Assembly (NCBI RefSeq): GCF_014529535.1
Contig: NW_023503409.1
Location: 4,092,390-4,156,389 of the forward strand
Origin: Bradysia coprophila
Lineage: Eukaryota > Arthropoda > Insecta > Diptera > Sciaridae
Direction of reading: 5' to 3'
Length of the DNA stretch: 64,000 bases
Shown: positions 12,268 to 24,300 of the stretch, one piece after another
Layout of the letters: each line of letters starts with the position of its first letter
How positions within the stretch are numbered: the stretch's first letter is position 1
The notes under the pieces: generated by a model
What the model was told of the DNA's origin: nothing
The model's database searches: none
What the model saw: only the letters and a program-made list of their open reading frames with translations
Made by a program: the position numbers and the translations under genes

Positions 12268-12371
12268 CCACTGTTTCGATCTGAGAGATGATTAAATAGC
12301 ATCTTTCGATGCTTTGCATTTTATAATGCTGTTCAAAAATACCACATCTCATCAGGCCATGGCGACAGTGG
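12268..12371 (-). ncRNA. Predicted hammerhead ribozyme, unit 3
   Basis: The core, stems II and III and the distal stem I pairing match unit 1, shifted by 1014 bp. Predicted cleavage is between 12285 and 12284 on the minus strand. Confidence 0.77.
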
Positions 12372-12774
12372 CAAAGAAACAACAAACCTCTAGGAAGTAA
12401 GTCATTCCTTTTCGCATGAATAAGTCTAGTGAATCATAAATCTAAATGAAAGTAAAAACTTTCATTAAATTTCATCATCAGACCTGCCTCCTCATGCTAG
12501 TTCGTGTGGTGTATTGTCCACACTGCCGATAATATATACCAACATAAGCACATACAAATGTTTTTGGTGAACGTACGAAGCACGAGAACTTCAAACACTC
12601 ACATTTGTATATGCGATGTTCAGCTCTATGCTGAAACACGCGGAGTGTTTCAACATTGTTGGATCGGCTATCCAGTTAAATCATACTGGATGAGCAAATT
12701 AAAAAACCCACCAACGGCTGAACTTAACCAGTGCCAAATGTGACACAAACGTTTCCAATCTGAAAACTTTTTCA

Positions 12775-12878
12775 CCACTGTTTCGATCTGAGAGATGATT
12801 AAATAGCATCTTTCGATGCTTTGCATTTTATAATGCTGTTCAAAAATACCACATCTCATCAGGCCATGGCGACAGTGG
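12775..12878 (-). ncRNA. Predicted hammerhead ribozyme, unit 4
   Basis: Core and stems match unit 1, shifted by 1521 bp. Predicted cleavage is between 12792 and 12791 on the minus strand. Confidence 0.77.
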
Positions 12879-13281
12879 CAAAGAAACAACAAACCTCTAG
12901 GAAGTAAGTCATTCCTTTTCGCATGAATAAGTCTAGTGAATCATAAATCTAAATGAAAGTAAAAACTTTCATTAAATTTCATCATCAGACCTGCCTCCTC
13001 ATGCTAGTTCGTGTGGTGTATTGTCCACACTGCCGATAATATATACCAACATAAGCACATACAAATGTTTTTGGTGAACGTACGAAGCACGAGAACTTCA
13101 AACACTCACATTTGTATATGCGATGTTCAGCTCTATGCTGAAACACGCGGAGTGTTTCAACATTGTTGGATCGGCTATCCAGTTAAATCATACTGGATGA
13201 GCAAATTAAAAAACCCACCAACGGCTGAACTTAACCAGTGCCAAATGTGACACAAACGTTTCCAATCTGAAAACTTTTTCA

Positions 13282-13385
13282 CCACTGTTTCGATCTGAGA
13301 GATGATTAAATAGCATCTTTCGATGCTTTGCATTTTATAATGCTGTTCAAAAATACCACATCTCATCAGGCCATGGCGACAGTGG
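13282..13385 (-). ncRNA. Predicted hammerhead ribozyme, unit 5
   Basis: Core and stems match unit 1, shifted by 2028 bp. Predicted cleavage is between 13299 and 13298 on the minus strand. A minus-strand transcript would meet this unit first. Confidence 0.77.
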
Positions 13386-13559
13386 CAAAGAAACAACAAA
13401 CCTCTAGGAAGTAAGTCATTCCTTTTCGCATGAATAAGTCTAGTGAATCATAAATCTAAATGAAAGTAAAAACTTTCATTAAATTTCATCATCAGACCTG
13501 CCTCCTCATGCTAGTTCGTGTGGTGTATTGTCCACACTGCCGATAATATATTGTGTTGA

Positions 13560-14891
13560 GTCACGGATTAGACTTTTTTTTATTGTTATGACTTTGTCAT
13601 CATCAATTATGTTGAAGGGATGAGAACATAAAAAAGTATGTTTGATGGTTCAATTTTATGTCTGTATGGCAATATACGATTAATGCGAATTTGTAAAGTG
13701 AAAAGAAATCCACCAATACAGCATCCTTAATTACGCTCAGACAAACATCGCGTGGTATGAACTGTACTGCATTTTTTAAAAATTCCATTGTACTTTTACT
13801 ACGCTCAACAAAGTCATTTACAAAAAGAACAAAAAAACAAAACATTATCGGATATACTTACTACTTCTGAATTGCCAAACGTAGTCATTGTCCAAAGAAT
13901 CTATAAGTGATCTCAATAAACCAGTGTTCAAAATACAAACGAATTTAGAAAAATTCTTCCACAAACACCAAGCATTGATATATAATTAAATCATTTGTTT
14001 CATTAGGGCATATTTGATATTTTTGACGAGCGGCGGATAAGGTAGAACACATTTTCAATAGTACATCTACGTTATTGTTCATTAGAGGTAAAAATATAAA
14101 ACGTACACTATACTGCCTTATTAGTCAAAAACGAATTTTTGAAGGACATCACATGGAGTTAGCGTTGATGGGATAAACGTCCGAAATAATATAGAATTTG
14201 TTATTTGTATAAGGCTTTATAAGTTAGATAGGTCTCGATCCGAACCAAGGAAGGTATATAACGTGGGGAGGTGAGGTAATATCATACATAATTAGATGTG
14301 CGATGAGACGAAAGTTTGATAAATACACAATCTCATCTTTTCATTAAAAACGAAAAATTGCAAAAAAAAAGGTGGGGGCATCTGTTTTGAGACAATATTT
14401 TGTGAAACACAAGTAAATCAAAGTCAGCTAGGCCACGCTCCTGAATGACATTACCTTCCAAACTATGTACCTTGGTCATAACGACGAAAACAAAAAAATT
14501 TCAAAATTGGTTGAAAATATCAAGGTTCTGAAAGAACAGGTTAAGACACTTAGGAGTTGATCACGAAGTCTGGTATGATGATTTTAACTTAACAAAAAAA
14601 ATTGTTTTCTTCATATTGACTTTCCACACAATATGATGCCACCACCCGCATTCGTGGGTGCTTAAATCTATTCTTTCACAACCTTGGAAAATATGGACTT
14701 CTTTATACACTAGGGTGCAAGAGTAGAAAGCTGAATGATTGGAAAGATGAAGCTGAGTTGACATGGAGTAGCACCAGTTTGAATGAAAATTATTAATTAC
14801 CGTCATAATGTCAACACACCAACTACTGAATTTTTAGAATTTAATGGAAGTAAATTCTTAACACCCTTTCGCTGTTTCGCAACCATTGTCA
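13560..14891. other. Intergenic DNA, nothing recognised
   Basis: AT-rich DNA without recognisable coding signal. Two minus-strand frames of about 80 codons (13603-13845 and 14561-14806) lack family features. Confidence 0.45.
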
Positions 14892-14898
14892 ATAACGG

Positions 14899-15100
14899 CA
14901 CGACAGAGTAAAGTTAACCAGGCAGGAGCGCTACTTTGACTGAGGACCTGAATAATCTAATAGCCCTACATTTTTTGCGAATAAAATTTTTCAATTTATG
15001 TCAGTGTTCATTTGAGTTCATTTTCATACAGTGTATTAGGTCCCTTATTTGACGTTTCGAAAATGAACCGCTCCTGCCTGGTTTATTTTACTCTGCCGTG
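14899..15100. mobile_element. 202-bp MITE (copy 2) with 7-bp target duplication
   Basis: Same length, ends and orientation as the element at 2092-2293, with only scattered substitutions. A perfect 7-bp duplication ATAACGG lies at 14892-14898 and 15101-15107. Two copies with different 7-bp duplications fix both the element boundaries and the duplication length. Confidence 0.93.
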
Positions 15101-15635
15101 ATAACGGCCGATAAACAAAACATACTCCAATTATTAGAATCGTAAATCGTATAGGAATGAAGTAAAATCTGAAATGAAAAATTTTGGTTCACGGATGAAC
15201 CATGAACCTACAAACAATTTCATTCCTATACGACTTACGTTTCTAATAATTAATGTACCAGTTCTAGCACATACTCCACTTGAGAAAGTTGTGTTGAGTC
15301 AACATGTGAAACGCTCAACACCAGGCTGAAAACATTGGCATGAACTGTGATGGTAGCTGAGATGAAATCAAGGAAGAAGTAGTAGAAGGTGCTTTGACAG
15401 GTCCAGACTAAAAGTTTACTATTGTATTTCCTGCGCTTTGAAGATTTATTGAATAAATAAGCTCAAAGTTTTTCCCACTTTATTTTCAAAAAGAAGTTGT
15501 GAATCAACAAATCATTGTGAATAAAATAATTATTGTGAATTATTTCGAAAGCATTCCAAATTTTCGAAATACAGTTCATTGCAAACCACAATCAACTTCA
15601 ACCAAAAACAAATCTGTCAACCTGTCATTCCAAAA

Positions 15636-18600
15636 ATGGCGTTTAAGTTGGTGTGTTGTCATCGGCTTCGGCTATTAGAAATCCTAATTTTTACAATTTT
15701 ATTAGTTTGTCAATTAAACATTGCAAATGGCAATGTGAACCAACAAGTGCATAGACGTTTCGAATACAAATATTCGTTCAAACCTCCATATCTAGCGCAA
15801 CGGGATGGAACTGTGCCCTTTTTTGAGTACGGTGGAAGTGAGTGAATATTTTAACAACAAGACACGTCAGATCAGGAATCGTGTGCAACGTTTTCCTCGT
15901 TGACACTTTTCACATAATGTTGAAAAGAGATAAATGGATGATCTGATTTTATGTTGAAATTTGAATAACTTTTTTTTATGACACGTTGGATGGATTCATC
16001 GCTAATAAGTTATGCAGATAATGAACGTTTTTCTATTTAATCTATAGATGCCATCGCGAGTTCAGAGAGTGTGAGGGTGGCCCCATCACTTCGAAGCCAA
16101 AAGGGTGCCATTTGGACCAAATCGCCAACAAATTTTGACTTTTGGGAAATCGAAGTCGTTTTTCGTGTATCCGGTCGCGGTCGAATTGGAGGTACGATCT
16201 ACATAATTTGTCATCTTTGAATTTTAAATTAGTCTAATTGTGATGTCAATTGAATTGTGAAATTTTCAGCCGATGGTTTGGCAGTTTGGTATACATCACA
16301 GAAGGGAGATTACAATGGCGATGTGTTCGGTTCGTCAGACAGCTGGAACGGATTGGGTATTTTCTTTGATTCGTTCGATAATGATAACAAGCACAACAAT
16401 CCTTACATTATGGCTGTTCTCAATGACGGAACAAGGAAATTTGACCATCAAAACGACGGAACAACTCAATTACTTGCTGGCTGTTTACGGGACTTCCGAA
16501 ATAAGCCGTTCCCAACCAGAGCGCGTATTGAATACTACAAAAACACTTTAACCGTTCTGTTCCACAACGGTATGACCAACAACAACGATGATTATGAGAT
16601 GTGCTTACGGGCGGAAGGTGTAATTTTACCGAAAAATGGTTATTTCGGTATATCTGCCGCTACCGGCGGTCTGGCTGACGATCATGATGTGTTCCATTTC
16701 TTAACGACATCGTTGCACGAGCCTGGTCAAATTACTGAAACAATGAAGTTGCCCGAAGCTGAATCCGTCAAATTGAACCAAGAGTATGAGGACTATCAGA
16801 AAAAAATGGACGTTCAACGTGAAGAATATCGCAAAGAACATCCGGAAGCGAAGAAGGACGATGAAGAGGACTGGTTTGAAAGTGACAATCAGAGGGAATT
16901 GCGACAGATTTATCAATCACACAGTCATATGACCGATGTGCTTCGAGACTTGTCGCGCAAGATGGATGAGGTTATCGGTCGTCAGGAGAAAACGTTGGGT
17001 AAATTACTGAATCAATTGTGAATGACGGAGCAGATAACTTGAATTTCTGTTGAAATTTAGGTCTGTTGTCAATTAATGCTCAAGGCGGGGTTCAACCTCA
17101 AATACAAACAGGCGGTGCTCCACCACCTCAACAAGCTTATACTGGCGACGCACTTCAACGACATGAGATCAACACAATCATCAATAATCAGAACATGTTC
17201 CTGAACACTGTTCGTGAAATCAAAACGCTTGTGCAAAATGTGCAAACTCGAACGGATAGCATCATTCAAAATCAATCGAGACAACCAACCGCACAGATAC
17301 AGGGTGGTGGTGGTGGTGGATACGACGTCCAAAGTTTGATTGTTGAAATGAGGGATGGTCTCAATCAAGTAAAATTGGGCGTTGCAGCTGTTGGACAAAA
17401 GTACGTTAAACAGTAGACGAGCGACATTGCATGTGATTTACTGATTTTCTGATTCCGTTTTTCTAGAATCAATCCACAAGCACAGACTGGCGGTTGTCCT
17501 ACGAATAATTGTTTGGGACTTACTGCGTTCCTAGTTGTTACAGCGATTCAATTGAGTTTGATGTTAGCATATACGTTGTACAAGTAAGTGGTTTTCATAT
17601 AGTTTTTTCATTCAAACGACCTTAAAATGTCGATGGCTTAATTTCCTATCTTTATACGTCCCGAAATCCTTGCTTTTCCGGAAAATGTGTCTTTGCTAGG
17701 AGTTATTTCTCATGTCACTCCCTTTGCAAAGGGAATTAATATTTAGAATCTCAATGAGAATCAAACAACGCAGATCAGATTGGCAATCGTTTCGATTTTT
17801 TATTTAATTTTTTTTCGTCACTGATTGACACTGACGGCCGTAGTTTCAACTGTTCACTTCTTAAACAGACCAATATTGAATTTCGGAATTGAAGCACAGT
17901 TCACCAACGGATTGGTGTTACTTGGTGTCAAGAATGCATTTTGTGGTACCCAGCCAGCGTTCGTAACGGAGCAAAGGAATTTAGCCGTGGAAAAGTTTTC
18001 GATTTCTTGCAATTGAACTGTGAAAGATAAATCGGTCAGTTGATTGAATTTTCTCCGGTCAAAACAAGTTACTGACGTTGCGTAAATGGATTAGGTCCAT
18101 CGGTCCACTGGTAGAAAAATCTGTCTCCAAATTTGAATCGCCTAAACTGTTCGGCAACGATGCAACTTCCGATTTTTCCCAGAATCGTGTATGCTGTTTG
18201 ACGACGTTCTCCCAACACACCAACCAAAAGATCTATATCTCTAGGGCTTTTATAAATTTTTTGCAAGATCTGTACCGAAGCTGGCGTAAAATATGGATCC
18301 ACATCTGCCCAGGTGTTGATCTGAACGGCCGTATTTGTGCAATACGAAATGTACGCGTGATACGGTGGCACGCCATGATCACGTGCGCGCTTAATGTCGA
18401 TAGAAAATAAATCTGTTCCCATTCCTCTGGCATCTTTCATCAATCGGTTGCGCAATTCAGGACTGTATCCGCCGTAGTTGACTGCATCGTATAAATTTCC
18501 TCGAACCAAATTGTCATAGTTCGTTTCTAGGATGTTCACCTGACTTGAATTCATGTCGGACAGGGCTCTTGACATTACCAGTCTTCTATCGACTGCATAA

Positions 18601-21334
18601 AAGTTTATCGTTGAAGGGACGAATGCATGTAGCCATCGGAAAGCTCCATGTGTGAAATCGTTCGTGTTACTCGGATCGGTACTGGGATTATATCTGCCAC
18701 AATTGGCTCTAGCCGGATCGCAGGTCAATAGACGGTTCACAGATTCTGCCTGGCCTGTGTAGTAGACAATTTTCCATGTGAATAATCTAGAATTTATGAA
18801 AAATCACTTCAAACTACCCAAAATAACCGGCAACCATTCGTTGAACACCATGCGTTGGTACAGGGCAGTAACTAATCTTTTGCCTTCTTGATAAGCGACC
18901 TCGTCATTGGTACTAATTTGTGGTGCGAGCAAATTATGAAGCCGAAGAAACAAAGAATGCCATAGCGCTAACATCGGGGTTTGCACAAGACGATCGTCAC
19001 CTAAAACAATTGGTTGTGATTAACCAGTCAATGCAGCTCTCCTTTTTCTAACCCAAAAAGTAGCATGGCTGTCTTTGACAATTCGGTGTTACGGGCAAAA
19101 CATTTCCTGCGTTAGTTATCATACGACCGTTTTGTCTGGATCGAAGACGATTTTGAGTGGCTAGACTGTCTCCGTAAATGATCGTCAAATCCATGAAAGA
19201 CGAAACTGAATTCGACTGTAGAATATGGATACGAGTTGATCGCTTCTCGTTTATTAAATCTTTTTTTTTTAATTTACCTGTTGTGCTGGTCCGACTTTAC
19301 AGTCATTGGGGAACGTTATTTGTGAACTGATGAAATTCAAGCAATTCGCATTGAACTGACTGAAGAATGGATCATTGAATGGTATATCCATCGGCTTACA
19401 TGCTGGATGACTGATCTCTTCCGACTGTCTTCGGGTGTAGTATTGAGAACAACACTGAATACCGGGACCGGATGTATCTAATTTTTTTTAACATTTTTTT
19501 AAAAATTACTTTTACTGATAATGTCCGAACCTACTGTATCTTTGTACATTAATCCTAGACCCGGTGTCGTGGGTAATCAGTTGTCCACAAAAGGCACCAA
19601 ACACATTTAAAACAGATTGAGCAGGGGCCGCCTGTTGTATTCCAAAACCATTCTCAGCCAAAATGTTACCAATTATTCGCGGTGCTGGCAATTCTATGCT
19701 ATCAATGGCTGTCCTCCGCTCTGAATGTAGACCTGATAAATGGGTTTCGGTTTTATAGTTTAATCTATCGCAGATGTCTACCATCAGGACACTTACAGTC
19801 ATGATACTCAGGTAGTAATAGACGACTGTATGCTGAGTACTGAGCTCCGAGCTTAATATTCTGCAAATTATTGCAAGTACCACCCATTGTTCGATATCGT
19901 GCATTTATGTCACATTGCAGACCAACGGTGTCGTAACAAGAATCAAAACGTGAGAAACAATTCGTGTACGGCGACAGGTCGTTGCATTGTCGGTCGAAAA
20001 ACATTTTATGATTTATAAGTTCAGTCGTTGTCAGCATTATACGAGCTCGACGAAAATCGTCCCAGAACGGTTGTGCGACGGGAGCTTCGGCCCACACTTC
20101 GAAACCAGGCTATAAAATGCGAGTATTGCAGTAAATCCAAAACTAGGTGAAAATAACGTCAATATTACGTGGTTTTCGGTAACATAAAGATCATAATCTG
20201 CTGGACTTAATTCGTTTACAAAAGACTGGCGCGCTTGATCCATTCGTTGACTAGACTGAAGAGCTTTCTGCCCAAATGGACAGCTTTAGGTAAAACAAAA
20301 GATATGGCATGACAATTAGATTGTTTGCAAATCAAAATTGCGATTAAAACGGATATACTTTTGACTCCCAGCATTGATTACCAGATGGGAAACCACCAAA
20401 CAGATGAAAATTAGTTTTTTCATCTTTTCTAAACGTGGCCGATTTATTAGTTAAAAATTAGTCGTTGTAGCAGCTATTTCCTTCCGCCGTTCTAATCTGA
20501 CTGGTTCCATTTAAATTGCAAAAATTGTTTTATACTGTTATCACGAGTCTGTTTTGTCAGTTGCCGATGCCGACCCGTATTTGTTCTGAAACTTTAAAAA
20601 AAACATCCTACGTAGGTCGATTGCAGCTGTGCAAATTTCAGAATTGAAAGATTATTCAAACTTATTCACCTGAGTATACCAGAACAAATATTGTGCACTA
20701 AGCGGCTGTAGTTTTCTAATTTTGAAATTAATTTGAAAACCAAATTTACATGCGCAACAAAACAGTACCATTGTTATTATAATCCCAGAAGTTCAAGGGT
20801 AACATTTGTAAGACAGGTTGTCGGGTAGATTCAATTCAAAATTAATTGAATTTAAGACTGGATGGAATTATCCCGTTCATTTTGATGTATTTTTTCCGAT
20901 CCAACCACTCGTGATTGTGTCAATGACGCGTGAAAACGAAATATGGGGGTATAATTAACACTTGAATTAAGTGTCGTAAGTGGACTTAAACCTATTAATT
21001 ATGTGACAGCGCAATATTTGCAGCGGACGAGGAAGTTACATTTTGAAGGTGAAACACAGTCGTCAGTTCCTTTTTTCGTTCTGTGATAAATTTTAGAAAT
21101 ATAGTTTGATCGACTCTTTGTTTCTGCTACTGTTCTGTAACCAGAGTGAAAATATTATTTTGAATTATCTCGAATTTTCTTGGTTCAAGAAAATTGGAGA
21201 AATTTAAAGAAAATATTTTCTCTAAAAAAAGTTCTTCATAAGATCTCCTACAATAACCGAACCTGATTTTAATTAAACTTTAAATTTCAATTTTCAGAGA
21301 TAATCGTGAATCGCAAGCCAAAAAATTCTACTAA
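15636..21334 (+). CDS. ERGIC53: ERGIC-53 / LMAN1 mannose-binding cargo receptor
   Basis: CDS join 15636-15837, 16048-16191, 16270-16998, 17061-17400, 17467-17583, 21298-21334: 522 aa, all junctions GT/AG and phase-consistent. The protein is a type I membrane lectin cycling between ER and cis-Golgi that carries glycoprotein cargo. Features in order: a hydrophobic signal peptide (about residues 1-30); an L-type lectin domain (about 40-270) with the Ca2+/sugar-site pattern FFDSFDNDNKHNNPY and GLADDHDVFHF; a charged coiled-coil stalk (about 290-360); a Gln/Gly-rich segment; a transmembrane helix (about 490-508); and a cytosolic tail ending KKFY, the expected C-terminal COP trafficking signal. The start at 15636 is chosen because it opens directly into the signal peptide. 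The last exon encodes only 12 residues and lies beyond a 3.7-kb intron containing a peroxidase gene on the other strand. An AATAAA follows near 21354. Confidence 0.95.
18069..20423 (-). CDS. Secreted animal heme peroxidase-like protein, nested in ERGIC-53 intron
   Basis: CDS exons in transcription order: 20423-20359, 20283-20169, 20109-19797, 19732-19535, 19477-19278, 19215-19053, 19000-18818, 18754-18069, giving 640 aa in frame. A signal peptide (MKKLIFICLVVSH...) is followed by one animal heme peroxidase domain of the insect chorion-peroxidase/peroxinectin type, which uses H2O2 to oxidise or crosslink extracellular substrates. Visible family residues: distal His (His219 in QLITHD), distal Arg (Arg355 in GDDRLVQ), proximal His (His455 in AFRWLH), and the RARDHG box. 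Oddities: the residue before the distal His is Thr instead of the usual Asp, and the residue three after the distal Arg is Gln instead of Glu. These are the two acidic positions that form ester bonds to heme in myeloperoxidase. The usual REHNR motif reads RLHNL. It may be a divergent or weakly active member. The exact paralogue is not assignable. Confidence 0.93.
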
Positions 21335-24300
21335 AAAAAAACTTTTGAGGATCAATAAATGATTCGACGTGCAGCAAAATTTTATTTTTTTATTTAATTT
21401 CGAAAGTGAACATGACTGATCATTTAAACGCGAAAAGCTTTTTCGATATTTGATTAAAAATCTTAATACCTCCAAAGTGCTCATCAAAGTCTTGGACTAC
21501 GATGAATATGTTGTTTTAGACATTACAGTTTTGTTTAATTTAATTTGAGTCATATCATCATAAATAATCAAATGTTGACCATAACCAGGAAAAAGAGACA
21601 ATTTACTGTTCCAAATTATAAAAATTGAGGAAAAATTAATTAAACGTGAACGCACACAGCACATAAAGGATTAGTTTTTTTTCTATCGTTCCATTTGCAC
21701 TTTACGATTAGCGGATTTTCATTTTATTTTTCGTGATGATGATTTTCACTTAATTTCAGTTAACAGTGTCGGTGTTTAATTTATCATTGTACATAAACTT
21801 AGATAAAAAATTTTATAAATTAAACCGAAAAAAAATGTCGAGAGAATGTGTCATTGATTCAAACGAAGATTTTTTTTTACATTTTGCTTTATATTCCATT
21901 CAACAAAAGTATATGAAAGTAAAGTTACAAGAAAACGCATTTAGAATTTTTTTTTATTAATTAATGTTATTTTTGAGTGAGTCTAAATCAATCGAAGGAT
22001 AAGCGAATAGTGGAACATTTGAAATTTTCTTCTAAATAAAATTCTTATCTGTCGATGAAGATTTGCCAGTGCTTGTTAAACTTAAAAATATTCCAAGTAA
22101 AACATTTCGGATTTGAATCTGTTCCATCTTGGTAAAGCTCCAAAAGTTGATGGACTATGGATCTAACCAAAAGAAACTATTTAAATCCGATTCGACTGCA
22201 ACAGTTTGCTTATCCTAACGATGCGATACTAAGTAAAAAAATTCTTTTTAGTTCATTCCAAATGTTGTGAGTTAATTATAAATATTTCCTTTCACTTGCA
22301 TAGAAAACCAGTTGAAATCTGAGCTTCCATTTCAATTATTATTCAATCGAAATGAAGACGAATTACGGATGAGGGTACGCGATTTATATTGGCAAAATGT
22401 ACGTTAATGTTTTAATGTTTGATAAACATGGATTGAGAAACAATAAAAATTACTCTAATTTTCGACGATGGTGATTATAATAAAGTCGTACCTACTTTTC
22501 GTTGTGTAAGGACTTGTGTAATATTAAAAATATTTTTTCAAATACATTTTCTTTTTAGTTTTCTTTAAACCGAATATTTTGCAGCCAAAATTAATTGAAA
22601 TTTCTACATCGTCTATTCAATGCGAAATGTTGCAGTTACAATCATTTTATCACAGTGATAGGATGATAAATGTTGAAACGAGTTCATATATGGAACCGAG
22701 TCTCTGATTTGTTTTTTTTTTAATAAGTTCCCAACCTTCCCAACTTGACTTTACTTATTAATATCTACAATATTTAAGCGATATCCACTTAAAGTTTCAC
22801 TCATCCCTCGGTATGTTGGATTTTAGAGGAAACAAAAACTCATTGAAAATATAACCAAAATATTTGAACAAATCAATGTTTATTGGGGTCGACAGTGTCA
22901 TAACTACGTAGAAAAAGTAAATGGGAACAGGTGGGTAAACATCATACTGGAATATGTTGGATCATATGAAAAAAGCAAAGATTTTAGTAATGTTTCATAT
23001 AGTATGACCACTGGCACGCTTTGGAAAGTATGACCCTTAATTCATAACAAAATAAAACTTTCAATAAATGAATACGTTGCCTAAAATCTAGCACGATCTA
23101 ATTTTTGCACAAAAAAGGAATTCAATGGAAATACTGTCAATGCAGTGAAACACTTGAATAAACAATTAAAATGGATGTTAAGACGCAACTCATTGTTTTT
23201 TTCTCGCCGATGTTTTCGTAGCTGTTGTAATTTAAATTGTGTTAAGCCAACACACTTCAAGCAAAATTGATCATTGTCGACAACTGCCAAATAGAGCTCT
23301 ATTTTGTATGAACTTTTACAGTATGACACACTGCTAAGTTTCAGTACCCTATTTAGAGAACTACTTCGCTGTGGACATAAGTGGAAACATATTTTGACGC
23401 TGTAAATTGTCTTACAAAATAGTACTCTATTTCAAGCTCGAAGTATGTAGTTTTCTGCAGCTTTGTATTTCTATCGTTTTGAGCTTGTATAAAACTTGAT
23501 ACGTCGCACTACAAGCATGAGTTATCGTTGTGACAGCTGCGAAAGCGTACTATTTTGAAACTGTTGTTACAATTCCAATTTTTTTTTACACTGTCTAGTT
23601 TCTGCACTCTCTTTATAGTACAACTCATGCTTGAAGTGCGTTGCTTCATCATAGTTTTTGTGATACAATTAACACGTGTTAAATTAAGGGGTAACAACAG
23701 TTTTTTCTCTTGATTTTTTCTTGAATTTTGTGATTTCTTCTGATTTGTGTTGGTTTTTCTAAATGATCTTGCTGTTAATCCTATTTGCGAATTGGTTTTC
23801 AGTTAAAACGTTTTACTTATTATGCCAAACTTTTAGTACGAATAAATTCTCCTTAATATCGCCCAAACACGCCTTGCTGGGTTATTAACTCTGTTAAAAG
23901 CACTAATTGAATCGAAAGCAGCCTAGGATATCGGATGAAATTTCTTTCAGGAATAATGACTTCCAGGTCAATGCAGTACACCCATTTTCGAGTAAATTAG
24001 TTATCGCGTCAAACAGAAAAACTATTTGAAATTTGTAGTCTTAAATCTCATTTACTCTCAAGGAATAGAAATAGCGTAACAATGTTTTCATCCTATCATG
24101 AGGACAAATTCTGAACGATAATCGAACCTGGGCCCATAACCTAATGAGCAGAGTTGTTCGCAGTAAAACCCAACGGTATGATTGACAATATGTTTATTGG
24201 TGAACGGCTTGTAGAGAACTAATCGTACAAATGATGTGTTACAATGTAAGGTGCGTTTAGTTTACTCTACCGATTATAAAATACCTGGTAGATGCTTAGA

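Larger units (their letters stand above)
11011..13545. repeat. Tandem array, five 507-bp units (satellite-like)
   Basis: Five head-to-tail units of exactly 507 bp start at 11011, 11518, 12025, 12532 and 13039. They are essentially identical; the clearest difference I noticed is one G-to-T change in unit 2 (near 11861). Each unit has short open frames on both strands (74-79 codons), which repeat only because the DNA repeats and show no protein family signal. The units contain several small hairpins, for example gctgaaacacgcggagtgtttc. The minus strand of each carries a hammerhead ribozyme core, annotated separately. A 10-bp direct repeat ATTGTGTTGA flanks the array at 11002-11011 and 13550-13559. 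Confidence 0.97.

Noticed and set aside
11490-13399. Repeated 79-codon (+) and 74-codon (-) open frames in the 507-bp units
   Set aside because: They overlap antisense to one another, show no family resemblance or codon bias, and repeat only because the DNA repeats.
11011-13545. CRISPR-like array
   Set aside because: Units are 507 bp with no spacers, in a clearly intron-bearing eukaryotic genome.
16273-16551. Overlapping frames inside ERGIC-53, GMC, thiolase, Paf1 and AP-2 mu exons
   Set aside because: They are shadows of the real coding frames, which have conserved domains and matching splice phases.
17825-18016. Open frame just after the ERGIC-53 transmembrane exon
   Set aside because: No resemblance to the ERGIC-53 tail. 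The exon at 21298-21334 supplies the expected KKFY end in the right phase.
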